Below are positions 27,154-35,629 of a DNA stretch of 64,000 bases, piece after piece. The stretch lies in the NCBI GenBank assembly GCA_026398875.1, contig JAPLSB010000024.1, forward strand, positions 124,001 through 188,000. Reading direction: 5' to 3'. Source of the stretch: Gammaproteobacteria bacterium. GTDB taxonomy: Bacteria > Pseudomonadota > Gammaproteobacteria > Nevskiales > Nevskiaceae. The first letter of the stretch is position 1. Every line of letters starts with the position of its first letter. The notes below the pieces were generated by a model. It saw only the letters and a program-made list of their open reading frames with translations, did no database searches and had not been told where the DNA came from. Both the position numbers and the translations under genes were made by a program.

Positions 27154-28060
27154 TCAGCACTCGCGTGTTGTCGTAGGCCTCGAGCAGCTTCGGATCGGTT
27201 TCGCCGGCAACGGCACGTTCAAGCTGCTCCTCGGCCAGCGCGATGCAGCGGCGCTCCAGCAGCACCAGCGCCAGATTGTTGCGGACCACCGGATTGTCCG
27301 GCTTGCGCTTCAATGCCTCGACGTAAGCGTCCTGCGCGCCCTGCCACTGCTTCATCGCATAGCGGGCATTGCCGAGCGCCACCCACGGCACCACGGCGTT
27401 CGACCAGCGGGCGATGGCGGCATGGGCGCCCCGTTCGGCCAGGGCCGGATAGCCGGCCGCCGTGGCCGCCTCGCCGGTGGCGATCCACGCCTCCTGCGTG
27501 GCCGACGCCGGGACCTTGCTGCCGTCGCCGAGCACCATCGCCCACTGATCGCCGCCCCTCCAGCGCGCGACGAAGTCATCGACTGGCTGGTAGGCGCGGC
27601 CATCGGTGCCGCTGCGCAGGATCAGGCGGTTGCCAAGCGGATCGACACCGATCACCACCGAGTAGCGCCCGCCGTCGAGCTTCTGGAATACCAGCGCCGG
27701 CTTGCCGCTGCGGACTTCGGCCAGCACCGCGTTCAAGGTCGGCGGCAGCACGAACGGCAGGCGCTCGAAGCGGCGGGCGACATCGACCAGCTCGCCGCGC
27801 AGCGCCGGCACCGCCGTCCTGTTGCCGAGCAACGGCGTGACCTGCGCCGGCCCGATGGTGTCGAGACCATCGGTGTATAGCAGCGTCGCCAGCGCAGCGG
27901 CGGCCGAGGCGCGCTCGGTCGACGGGAAGAATGCGGTCTTCGACAGCTCGATGCGCTCGTCGCCGGACCCGAAGTCCTGGACGCGAAGTGGCAGCGCCGG
28001 CGCGCAGGCGGTCAGCAGCGTCGCAAGCGCCAGCAGTGGCGGCAGCCGGTCAATACGCAC
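27008..28060 (-). CDS. TPR lipoprotein with degenerate C39-like peptidase domain
   Basis: About 350 residues with a GTG start and lipobox LLTAC. The N-terminal domain (~35-185) follows the layout of PA2778-type C39 peptidases (FFPSTERASAAAALATLL, RYSVVIGVDPLGN), but the catalytic Cys position (usual QCGPAALA) reads ERASAAA and the catalytic His position (usual HYVVV) reads RYSVV, so it cannot be an active cysteine protease. The C-terminal half has TPR-like repeats (WVALGNARYAMKQWQGAQDAYVEALKRKP). It follows pgi with an 11-bp overlap. Role unknown; possibly an outer-membrane scaffold. Confidence 0.75.
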   Translation of the reverse strand: MRIDRLPPLLALATLLTACAPALPLRVQDFGSGDERIELSKTAFFPSTERASAAAALATLLYTDGLDTIGPAQVTPLLGNRTAVPALRGELVDVARRFERLPFVLPPTLNAVLAEVRSGKPALVFQKLDGGRYSVVIGVDPLGNRLILRSGTDGRAYQPVDDFVARWRGGDQWAMVLGDGSKVPASATQEAWIATGEAATAAGYPALAERGAHAAIARWSNAVVPWVALGNARYAMKQWQGAQDAYVEALKRKPDNPVVRNNLALVLLERRCIALAEEQLERAVAGETDPKLLEAYDNTRVLISRYNGPAIYCPPPDDATAPIEYEIAPLNPETPRAPSAPRRVVPKPKP

Positions 28061-29672
28061 CAACACGCTCCAGCAGCAACCGCGTCGACGGATCCAGTGC
28101 CGCCGCCGCTGCCGGGTCAGCCTGCGCAGCCACCACTTCCTTGGCCAGCTGCTTGCCCAACTCAACACCCCACTGATCGAAGGCATTGATGTTCCACAGC
28201 ACGCTGAGCACGAACGTGCGGTGCTCGTAGAGGGCGCACAGCGCACCAAGGTGGAAAGCATCGAGCCGCGGCATCAGCAGCGTGTTCGAAGGCCGGTTGC
28301 CGGAGAACACCCGATGCGGGATCGCCGCTTCCAGCGCGTCACCGTCGAGGCCCTGCGCGATCAGTTCCGCGCGCACCTGCTCGGCGGTCTTGCCGCGCAT
28401 CAGCGCCGCGCTCTGCGCAAGACAGTTGGCGATCAGCAGCTGCTGCTGATCCGGATAGCCGTGGATCGGCTCGATCGGCAGGATGAAGTCGACCGGGTTG
28501 ATCGCCGGCCCCTGATGCAGCATCTGGAAGAACGCGTGCTGGGCGTTGCTGCCGACGTCGCCCCAGATGACGGGCGTCGTCGGGTAATCGACCGGCCGAC
28601 CGTCGCGATCAACGCCCTTGCCGTTCGATTCCATTTCCAGCTGCTGCAGCCAGCCGACGAAGCGGTGCAGGCGCTGCGCATAGGGCACCACGACCTGGCT
28701 GGCGGCGCCGAGGAAGTTGTTGTTCCACAGTGCGAACAGCGCCATCAGCACCGGCAGGTTGTCGGCCAGCGGCGCATCGCGGAAATGCAGGTCCATCGCA
28801 TGCGCACCAGCCAGCAGCTGCCGAAAGCGATCCGGGCCGAGCGCGATGATCGAAGACAACCCGACGGCCGACCACAACGAATAACGGCCGCCGACCCAGT
28901 CCCAGAACTCGAAGACATTTTCCGGCGCGATGCCGAAGGCTTCGGTGGTCTTGCGCGCGGTCGACACGCCAACGAAGTGGCGAGCAACGGCAGCGTTGCC
29001 GAGTGCCGCGGTCAGCCAGCGCCGCGCGGCATTGGCATTGGCCATCGTTTCCTGTGTCGTGAAGGTCTTCGACGTGACCACGAACAGCGTCTTCGCCGGG
29101 TCGAGCCGACACAGGATCAGGCCGAGCTGCGCGCCGTCGACGTTCGACACGTAGTGCGCACGCGGCTGCAAGGTGTTCTGCGACAAGGCTTCCCAGACCA
29201 TGCGCGGGCCGAAATCCGAGCCGCCGATGCCGATGTTGACGACATCGGTGATCTTTTCTCCGCTGGCGCCGCGCCAGTCGCCGCTGCGCACGGCATCGGC
29301 AAAGGCATACATGCTGGAGAGTTCGCCATCGACCTCCGCCGTTACCGACTCGCCATCCATCACCGACGCCGATCCGCGCAGCGCGACATGGCCGACGGCA
29401 CGATGTTCGGTCGAATTGATCGCGTCGCCAGCGAACATCCGCGCGATCCAGCCGCGCAGCTGCTGCTGTTCGGCCAGTGCCAGCAAGGCTGCCAGCACGT
29501 CGTCGCCGAGCCGCTGCTTGGAGTAATCGAGGTACAGCCCGCAGGCTTCGGCCGCGTAGCGGCGGGCTCGGTCAGGATCCTGTTCGAAACGCGCCGTCGT
29601 CGTCGTCGTGGAATCGGCTGCGGCGAGGCTCGTCAATGCGCGCCAGGCGGCGCTTTCCGTCAGTGCGGACAT
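28050..29672 (-). CDS. pgi: Glucose-6-phosphate isomerase
   Basis: 540 residues, the normal size. Interconverts glucose-6-P and fructose-6-P. Signatures: NIGIGGSDFGPRMV, VVTSKTFTTQETM, GGRYSLWSAVGLS, LPIEPIHG-type LPIEPIHGYPDQQQ and the C-terminal WNINAFDQWGVELGK. Catalytic Glu and His are in the conserved blocks. The start MSALTES at 29672 is preferred over an in-frame start 21 bp upstream. Confidence 0.97.
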   Translation of the reverse strand: MSALTESAAWRALTSLAAADSTTTTTARFEQDPDRARRYAAEACGLYLDYSKQRLGDDVLAALLALAEQQQLRGWIARMFAGDAINSTEHRAVGHVALRGSASVMDGESVTAEVDGELSSMYAFADAVRSGDWRGASGEKITDVVNIGIGGSDFGPRMVWEALSQNTLQPRAHYVSNVDGAQLGLILCRLDPAKTLFVVTSKTFTTQETMANANAARRWLTAALGNAAVARHFVGVSTARKTTEAFGIAPENVFEFWDWVGGRYSLWSAVGLSSIIALGPDRFRQLLAGAHAMDLHFRDAPLADNLPVLMALFALWNNNFLGAASQVVVPYAQRLHRFVGWLQQLEMESNGKGVDRDGRPVDYPTTPVIWGDVGSNAQHAFFQMLHQGPAINPVDFILPIEPIHGYPDQQQLLIANCLAQSAALMRGKTAEQVRAELIAQGLDGDALEAAIPHRVFSGNRPSNTLLMPRLDAFHLGALCALYEHRTFVLSVLWNINAFDQWGVELGKQLAKEVVAAQADPAAAAALDPSTRLLLERVGAY

Positions 29673-29689
29673 CGGGCGGAACAGGGTGA

Positions 29690-29730
29690 CCAAAGAAAAA
29701 GAGACTCCAGCTTACTCAAGCCGGAGTCCC
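29690..29730 (-). terminator. Intrinsic terminator after panD
   Basis: On the minus strand GACTCCGGCTT, ACTC loop region and AAGCTGGAGTC form an ~11-bp stem with one mismatch, followed by TCTTTTTCTTT. It lies between panD and pgi, so it probably ends the panD transcript. Confidence 0.8.
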
Positions 29731-29754
29731 TTCGTGTTTCAGCACCTGCTTCGA

Positions 29755-30135
29755 TCAGGCCGCCTGCACCGGAATCGTGTTGGCAGTACGCGTCACGCGG
29801 TTCGCTTCGTCGCAGTAGACGAGCTTCGGCTTGTGCATCTTCGCGACATTGGCCTCGACCTCGGCATAGGCGCAGATGATCACGCGATCACCGACTCTTG
29901 CCTTGTGCGCGGCAGCGCCATTGACCGAAATGATGCCGCTGCCATTCTCTGCGCGGATCGCGTAGGTCGTGAAGCGTTCGCCGTTGCCGACGTTGTAGAT
30001 CTGGATCTGCTCGTACTCGTGGATGCCGGCCAGATCGAGCAGACGCCCGTCGATGGCGCAGGAGCCTTCGTAGTCGAGTTCAGCGTGGGTCACACGCGCA
30101 CGGTGCAGCTTGCACTTGAGCATCGTCAGTTGCAT
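29755..30135 (-). CDS. panD: Aspartate 1-decarboxylase
   Basis: 126 residues. Pyruvoyl enzyme making beta-alanine for pantothenate. The self-cleavage site is Gly24-Ser25 in DYEGSCAID; the other family blocks [15 protein letters not shown] and [12 protein letters not shown] are present. The ATG at 30135 has an AGGAAG ribosome-binding site. An intrinsic terminator follows. Confidence 0.97.
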   Translation of the reverse strand: MQLTMLKCKLHRARVTHAELDYEGSCAIDGRLLDLAGIHEYEQIQIYNVGNGERFTTYAIRAENGSGIISVNGAAAHKARVGDRVIICAYAEVEANVAKMHKPKLVYCDEANRVTRTANTIPVQAA

Positions 30136-30170
30136 GAGCTTCTTCCTGGATGGTTGGCTGACGCGCGGGT

Positions 30171-30260
30171 GGCCCAAAAAGACATGCACCCGGAATCAAA
30201 TTGTTCAACGACCGAGGGCGGCCCACAAAGACATGCGCCCGTTGGTGCGGAATTGTTCAC
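30171..30260 (-). promoter_or_regulatory. Two 21-bp direct repeats upstream of panD
   Basis: GGCCCA(A/C)AAAGACATGC occurs at 30171-30191 and 30220-30240, 49 bp apart, each followed by ATTGTTCA. They sit in the 246-bp panC-panD gap, just upstream of panD. The spacing (nearly five helical turns) suggests an operator, but this is inferred. Nothing else is seen in the rest of the gap. Confidence 0.45.
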
Positions 30261-30381
30261 TGCACCAAGTCGTGAAATTGTAACGATATAGCCGAGCCGC
30301 GCAAACAAACCTTTCGTTCAGTTATGTCGAACCCGACAAGCGGACCGGCCTGCCGACACGAACGCGGCCACACATGGCGGC

Positions 30382-31230
30382 TCAGCAAAGGCTGACCGGC
30401 AGGTTGTCGATCAGCCGCGTGGTGCCGAGCAGCGCAGCGACCAGCACGACGAATTCGCGGTCGTCGGCCTCAGGCTGCGCCAGCGACGGCGCCCTGACCT
30501 CCAGGTACTGCGGCTTGAAGCCGGCCGCAGCCAGTTCGGCGGACTGCTCTGCACACAGCGCTGCAAAATCCCGCCGTCCAGCCTGCAGGCCGTGCGCGAC
30601 GGCCTGCAGCGCGGCGTGAATCTGCGGCGCCCGCGCACGGTCGGCCGTACTCAGGTACTGGTTGCGCGACGACAGCGCCAGCCCGTCGGCTGCCCGCGCC
30701 GTCGGATGGCCGACGATGCGAATGCCGAAGCGCAGGTCGTCGACCATGCGCCGAATGATCTGCAACTGCTGCCAGTCCTTTTCGCCGAACACGGCGATGT
30801 CCGGCCGCACGCTGGCAAACAGAATCGCAACGACGGTCGCCACGCCGGTGAAGAAACCGGGCCGGAACGCGCCTTCCAGCGCGTCGGCAATCGGCAGCAC
30901 CGTGATCGTCGTCGCCGGCGGATAGCCGTTGACATAGACCTCCTCGACCGGCGGCGCCCAGACCAGATCGACGCCGGCCGCCTGCAGCTTCGCCTGATCG
31001 TCCGGCAAGGTCCGCGGGTAGCGGCCGAAATCCTCGTTCGGGCCGAACTGCAGCGGGTTGACGAAGATCGTCACGACGACGCGGGTCGCCAGTTCACGCG
31101 CCTTCGCGACCAGCGCCAGATGGCCGTCATGCAGGTTGCCCATCGTCGGCACCAGCGCGACGGTGTCACCCGCGGCGCGCCAGCGATCGATCGTCGCGCG
31201 CAGTTCGGAGGCGAGATGCAGGGTATTCAT
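30382..31230 (-). CDS. panC: Pantoate--beta-alanine ligase
   Basis: 282 residues, a nucleotidyl-transferase-fold ligase joining pantoate and beta-alanine. Motifs: PTMGNLHDGHLAL, FVNPLQFGPNEDF, FGEKDWQQL and ALSSRNQYL. Its ATG overlaps the stop of the glycosyltransferase gene (ATGA). Confidence 0.97.
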   Translation of the reverse strand: MNTLHLASELRATIDRWRAAGDTVALVPTMGNLHDGHLALVAKARELATRVVVTIFVNPLQFGPNEDFGRYPRTLPDDQAKLQAAGVDLVWAPPVEEVYVNGYPPATTITVLPIADALEGAFRPGFFTGVATVVAILFASVRPDIAVFGEKDWQQLQIIRRMVDDLRFGIRIVGHPTARAADGLALSSRNQYLSTADRARAPQIHAALQAVAHGLQAGRRDFAALCAEQSAELAAAGFKPQYLEVRAPSLAQPEADDREFVVLVAALLGTTRLIDNLPVSLC

Positions 31231-32792
31231 CGTGAAGGAGAGACGGTCAGAGGGTCGGCGGGCGGCGCGAATTCTGCCGATATCGCGGACCGCGTGTTCA
31301 GACGCCAGATCGCAGCGAGCCGACCGGGTGCCAGCAGCGGACCGCGAATGACCTTCTGCAGGTCATCGAACAGGGCCCGCTGCGCGGGATCGACAAGGCG
31401 GTTGCGGCCATCGGCCACCGAGGCCAGATAGCCCGCCGGCAGTTCACGGACGAAGTGGCCGATGCGCCACGGTCGCGTGCTCGGCTGCCGTGCAAGAAAA
31501 GCATCAGACAGCGCGTGCTGGTCGACGATGTGGACGTTCGGGCCCGCCGCGAAGCCGGCGAAGCCGATCGCGTTGAACACCACGACCGGCTGCGATGGGG
31601 TTTGCCGCATCCGTTCGCCGGTCTTGCCCCAGGGATGATTGAACGGCACCTGCCGGTAGCGCTGGTGGTAGATCAGGCCGGTCTCGGCAACGTAGTAATG
31701 GCGCTCGTTGGCCACGCCATTGGCGCGGATCGGCAGGTCGCTGGCTTCCAGCGGAATCAGCCGCGTCGCGCTGATCAGCGCCACGGCGACCACCGCCAGC
31801 CAGGTCCGATCGTGATCGGCGCGGCGCGGGCGGTCGCAGTCGGCAGCCAGCAGGATCGCGGCCAGGAACGCCGGCACGCTGACGAAGCGGCCCTGCATGA
31901 AATCGCCGCCGGCATTGACCACATAGCCGATGTAGGCGACGAGCCCGATCACCAGCGGCAGCCGCGCTCGCGGGCTGCCGAACACGAACGGCGCCAACAC
32001 GGCCAGCACCAGCAGCAGCATCGTGCCCGGATCGCGGATCGCGACGTCCAGCAGATAGACCGCGCCCTGCGCGAGATACTCGGCCTTCGGAATGCCGGTG
32101 TTGAGCTTTGCGTAGTAGGTGTTCGGAAACGGGACGCCGTAGAACAGCAGCGAGAACAGCTCCCAGACGATCAGCGGCAGCAGCGCCAGCGCAGCGATGC
32201 CGATGCTGCGCATCGATCGCTGCTGCCACAGCTCGATCGCCAGCGCGGGGCCAACCAGCAGCACCAGATCGAGCCGGTTCAGCGCCAGCAGCCCGCCGGT
32301 CAGCATCAAGCCGAACAGCGGCCGATGCCCGGCCGGGTGTGTCAGCCACTGGGTGCAGAACACCGCCACCAGCAGGAACGACAGCGGATTCTCAAGACCC
32401 GAGGTCGTGAAATCGAGCACTGCCTGCGCGCACAGCAGCAGCGCAACGAAGCCCAGCGCCGCCGCGTTGCCGCTGCACAGATGGCGCAGCACGACGTGCA
32501 CGGCAAGCAGCGAACAGAGCACCGATACCGCCATCGCGGTCAGGTACATCTCGTGAGTCAGCGCATGCGCTGCCGCGATCACGAACAGCCACAGCGGGTG
32601 GGTGAACGCCTGCACCCGCTCGTCGGTATTCCAGGTCAGGCCATAGCCATGAACGAGATTCCAGACGGTGCGAAAGCTGATGTAGGCGTCGTCGGACATC
32701 CAGCCGAAGCGCAGCACCAGCAGCGCGACGACACTCAGCAGCACCCACCGCAAGGTCCGTTGCGGCAGCGCCTCCAGCGCATCCGGCAGCAC
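31227..32792 (-). CDS. AftB-like (GT89-type) membrane glycosyltransferase
   Basis: 521 residues with about nine hydrophobic segments and a soluble C-terminal part (from ~355). Near the N-terminus is SDDAYISFRTVWNLVHGYG with NTDERVQAFTHPLW a little further on; the paired Asp after the first helix is the GT-C catalytic pattern and the sequence resembles the terminal arabinofuranosyltransferase AftB of actinobacteria. It would use a polyprenyl-phosphate sugar donor facing the periplasm. The GTG start at 32792 sits just beyond panB; the stop overlaps panC. It interrupts a pantothenate operon for no known reason. Acceptor and sugar unknown. Confidence 0.78.
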   Translation of the reverse strand: MLPDALEALPQRTLRWVLLSVVALLVLRFGWMSDDAYISFRTVWNLVHGYGLTWNTDERVQAFTHPLWLFVIAAAHALTHEMYLTAMAVSVLCSLLAVHVVLRHLCSGNAAALGFVALLLCAQAVLDFTTSGLENPLSFLLVAVFCTQWLTHPAGHRPLFGLMLTGGLLALNRLDLVLLVGPALAIELWQQRSMRSIGIAALALLPLIVWELFSLLFYGVPFPNTYYAKLNTGIPKAEYLAQGAVYLLDVAIRDPGTMLLLVLAVLAPFVFGSPRARLPLVIGLVAYIGYVVNAGGDFMQGRFVSVPAFLAAILLAADCDRPRRADHDRTWLAVVAVALISATRLIPLEASDLPIRANGVANERHYYVAETGLIYHQRYRQVPFNHPWGKTGERMRQTPSQPVVVFNAIGFAGFAAGPNVHIVDQHALSDAFLARQPSTRPWRIGHFVRELPAGYLASVADGRNRLVDPAQRALFDDLQKVIRGPLLAPGRLAAIWRLNTRSAISAEFAPPADPLTVSPSR

Positions 32793-32797
32793 CGCGC

Positions 32798-33628
32798 TCA
32801 GAAGCAGTGAACCGGGGCCGGATAGGCGCCGCTCTTGACCGCCTGCACATAGGCGCGGATGGCCGATTCGATGTCGGGGGCGCCGAGCATGAAGTTCTGC
32901 ACGAAGCGCGGCTTGCGGCCGACGGTGACCATCGGCGAGATGTTCAGGATGTCGTGCAGCACCAGGATCTGACCCGACACGTCCGGCCCGGCACCGATGC
33001 CGATCACCGGCACGTGCGCGGCATCGGTGATGCGCTTGCCAAGGCTCGACGGCACGCATTCGACCAGCAGCATGTCGGCACCGGCCTCTTCCAGAATCTT
33101 GGCGTCCTTGAGCATCGCTTCGGCCGCCACTTCCTCGCGGCCCTGCACCTTGAACGCACCGAGCTTGTGGATCAGCTGCGGCTGCAGACCCAGATGCGCG
33201 CAGACCGGCACGCCGCGCACCGACAGGTATTCGACGATATCGGCCTGCTCGCGTCCGCCTTCGAGCTTGACCATCTTCGCCCCACCCTCCTGCATCAGCC
33301 GCTGCGACGCATCGAGCGCGCGCTCGCGCGTGGCAAAGCTCAGGAACGGCAGATCGGCAACCAGGAACGCCCGTTTCAGATGCGGCGCGACCGCCCGCGA
33401 GTGATAGGCGATGTCGGCGACGGTCACCGCCGTCGTCGAATTCTGGCCATGGATCACCATGCCCAGCGAATCGCCGATCAGGATCACGTCGACGCCGGCG
33501 CGATCCTCGATCAGCGCAAAGCTGGCGTCGTAGCAGGTCAGTGCAGCGATTCGCTCGCCGGCCTCGCGCATGTGGCGCAGCTCGGACACGTGGACAGGCG
33601 TGCTGGGGGCAGCAGCGGGAGCAGTCAT
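32798..33628 (-). CDS. panB: Ketopantoate hydroxymethyltransferase
   Basis: 276 residues, a TIM-barrel Mg enzyme making ketopantoate from alpha-ketoisovalerate and methylene-THF. Motifs: ALTCYDASFA, DVILIGDSLGMVIHG, MVKLEGG, CAHLGLQPQ and VIGIGAGP. First gene of panB-GT-panC-panD on the minus strand, divergent from the beta-helix genes. Confidence 0.97.
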   Translation of the reverse strand: MTAPAAAPSTPVHVSELRHMREAGERIAALTCYDASFALIEDRAGVDVILIGDSLGMVIHGQNSTTAVTVADIAYHSRAVAPHLKRAFLVADLPFLSFATRERALDASQRLMQEGGAKMVKLEGGREQADIVEYLSVRGVPVCAHLGLQPQLIHKLGAFKVQGREEVAAEAMLKDAKILEEAGADMLLVECVPSSLGKRITDAAHVPVIGIGAGPDVSGQILVLHDILNISPMVTVGRKPRFVQNFMLGAPDIESAIRAYVQAVKSGAYPAPVHCF

Positions 33629-33777
33629 TCGGGCGGGCGGCGTGGCGGCAGGGGAAGACCACTAGATTACCGGAGCCTTGCCGGAGATCGGTCGGGCATC
33701 GGCTGGAATCCGCTGGACCGTCTCCGGAGATCCCCGGTGCGCAAACGCCCCGGTCGCGCACCCGCGGTGGCGCGTGA

Positions 33778-33806
33778 TGACGCGATTTCCGATCTTTCCT
33801 CGATAG
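33778..33806 (+). promoter_or_regulatory. Bipartite promoter-like motif, gene 1 of beta-helix cluster
   Basis: TGACGCGATT (33778-33787), a 13-nt spacer, then CGATAG (33801-33806). The same two elements with the same 13-nt spacer occur upstream of the third beta-helix gene (39785-39813), which argues for a shared sigma factor or activator. The TSS would lie ~50 nt before the ATG. Confidence 0.5.
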
Positions 33807-33864
33807 CATCGATGCCAGCCCGTCCAGACCTGGCCATCGCCACCATCATGCTCGGGGAGTCTTC

Positions 33865-35448
33865 ATGAACGTCCACCACACCCGGCGCTGCCGAAGCGCC
33901 ATCCTCACCGCCACAGCACTGAGTCTGCTCGCAGCGTCGCTGTTGGCCCCGCAGGCCCACGCGGCGACGATTCGCGTCGACAGCCAGCGCTGCACGCTGC
34001 AGGACGCCGTGGTCGCCGCCAACGAAGATCGACCGCAAGGCGGCTGCCCGGCCGGCAGCGGCGACGACATCATCCGCATCGCACCCGGCAGCGACATCGT
34101 CATCGACGCCAGCCGCGTGCCCATGGACGAAGGCGGAACCGGCCGCAGCGCGCTGCGCGTGACCCACGGCCGGCTGACCGTGATCGGCAACAGCAGCACC
34201 ATTCGCCGCCTGCCTGATGACCCCGCATTCCGCGCGTTCGCGTTGTCCGGCAGCGCGGTGGTCACGCTTGACGGCATCACGCTGTCCGGCTTCGTGACGC
34301 TCGACGGTGGCGCGGCGATCCGCGTCGATGACGACGCCAGCCTGACGCTGCGCCGCAGCAGCCTGCGCAACAACCTGTCGTTCCCATTTGGCTCCGGCGG
34401 CGGCCTGCTGCTGTCCTCGCGCGGCGCGCAGCTGATCGATGCATCGAGCATTTCCGAGAACGTCGGCAACGACAGCGGCGGCGGCATCGCGCTGCTGGGT
34501 CTCGGCAAGGCGCGGCTGGGCGACGTCACCATCGTCAACAGCACGCTCAGCGGCAATCAGGCGAACGTCTACGGCGGTGCGGCCATTTCCGCCGATGCAC
34601 CGGTGCGGCTGACCGTGGTCAGCTCGACGATCACCGGCAACCTCGGCTTCGGCGGGACCTCGGCCGGAGCGATCGCGATGGGCGTCGGCGAACTGCGGCT
34701 GCAACAGAGCATCGTTGCCGGCAACGACAACCCCCGCCGCATCGAGGTGTTCTTGGCAGACACGCGCACCCTCAGCAACGACAACGTGCTCGGCAGCGCG
34801 GACCCCGAACGCACCTGCGTCAACAGCTTCATCGGGCTCGCGTTCGGCGCAAACGACCGGCTGACCGACTGCACTGGCAGCAGTCCGCTGCCGCTGCGGG
34901 CGATCATCGACAGCGTGCTGCGCGACAACCCCGGCGCGGCGCCGACGCACCGGCTGGTACCCGGCAGCCCGGCGATCGATCGGATCGCGCAGGGCAGCTG
35001 CCTGCGTCTGCTCGATGCCCGCGGTGTCACCCGCCCCGTCGATGGCGATAACGACGGCGTCGCCGCCTGCGATGCCGGCGCGCATGAGTTCAATGAGCCG
35101 TTCGCCCGTTTCAACCCGTCGCGGCTGGATTTCGGGACCGTCGCGCCCGACGTCTTCAGCACCCGGCTGGTCGAGCTGTCCAACATCGGCGCCAGCCCGC
35201 TGACCATCCGAGGCCTCGGCATCCGTCCGCAGTGCTGCACCGAGACCTTCACGGTTGAGGACAATTCGTGCCCGACCGTGCTGGCCGCCGGAGCCCGCTG
35301 CACGCTGCTGCTGCGCTTCGAGCCGTTGAACGCCGGAACCTTCACGGGCCGGCTGGTGCTGAACTCCAACGATCCGCGCGGCCTGCGCGGCGTCGCACTG
35401 TCGGGCTCGCAAGCACCGGTATCGGCGGCCCGTGCCACGGCGCACTGA
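33865..35448 (+). CDS. Secreted CSLREA-type beta-helix protein with ASPM/choice-of-anchor D domain
   Basis: 527 residues. Signal peptide at 1-~33 (SLLAASLLAPQAHA), a CSLREA-like motif CTLQDAVVAAN, a right-handed parallel beta-helix (~60-310, G/N-rich rungs with ITLSG, STLSGN, STITGN), and a C-terminal immunoglobulin-like choice-of-anchor D domain (~430-525, DFGTVAPDVF, VELSNIGASPLTI, CTLLLRFEPLNAG). Family members are usually surface or secreted proteins; substrate unknown. GGGGAG ribosome-binding site. A U-less hairpin follows the stop. Confidence 0.88.
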   Translation: MNVHHTRRCRSAILTATALSLLAASLLAPQAHAATIRVDSQRCTLQDAVVAANEDRPQGGCPAGSGDDIIRIAPGSDIVIDASRVPMDEGGTGRSALRVTHGRLTVIGNSSTIRRLPDDPAFRAFALSGSAVVTLDGITLSGFVTLDGGAAIRVDDDASLTLRRSSLRNNLSFPFGSGGGLLLSSRGAQLIDASSISENVGNDSGGGIALLGLGKARLGDVTIVNSTLSGNQANVYGGAAISADAPVRLTVVSSTITGNLGFGGTSAGAIAMGVGELRLQQSIVAGNDNPRRIEVFLADTRTLSNDNVLGSADPERTCVNSFIGLAFGANDRLTDCTGSSPLPLRAIIDSVLRDNPGAAPTHRLVPGSPAIDRIAQGSCLRLLDARGVTRPVDGDNDGVAACDAGAHEFNEPFARFNPSRLDFGTVAPDVFSTRLVELSNIGASPLTIRGLGIRPQCCTETFTVEDNSCPTVLAAGARCTLLLRFEPLNAGTFTGRLVLNSNDPRGLRGVALSGSQAPVSAARATAH

Positions 35449-35470
35449 CCGCCCAGACCGCAGCGGCGTC

Positions 35471-35491
35471 ACCGGCGCCACTGGCGCCGGT
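35471..35491. terminator. Perfect 10-bp stem-loop between beta-helix genes
   Basis: ACCGGCGCCA, one-base loop, TGGCGCCGGT. It lies 22 nt after the stop of the first beta-helix gene, with no U-run. Confidence 0.45.
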
Positions 35492-35629
35492 CGACGCACG
35501 CAAGCGACGGCGGCAGCTCTTTTGCAGGTATCGATAGACGACCGGCGGATCTGCAGGATCGCCGATATTCTCCGAGCCGCGGAATCCGGATTCGGCCGCA
35601 CTATTCCACTACGTCACGAGATCTCGACC

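Noticed and set aside
27702..29879. 725-aa plus-strand open frame across pgi
   Set aside because: Shadow of pgi.
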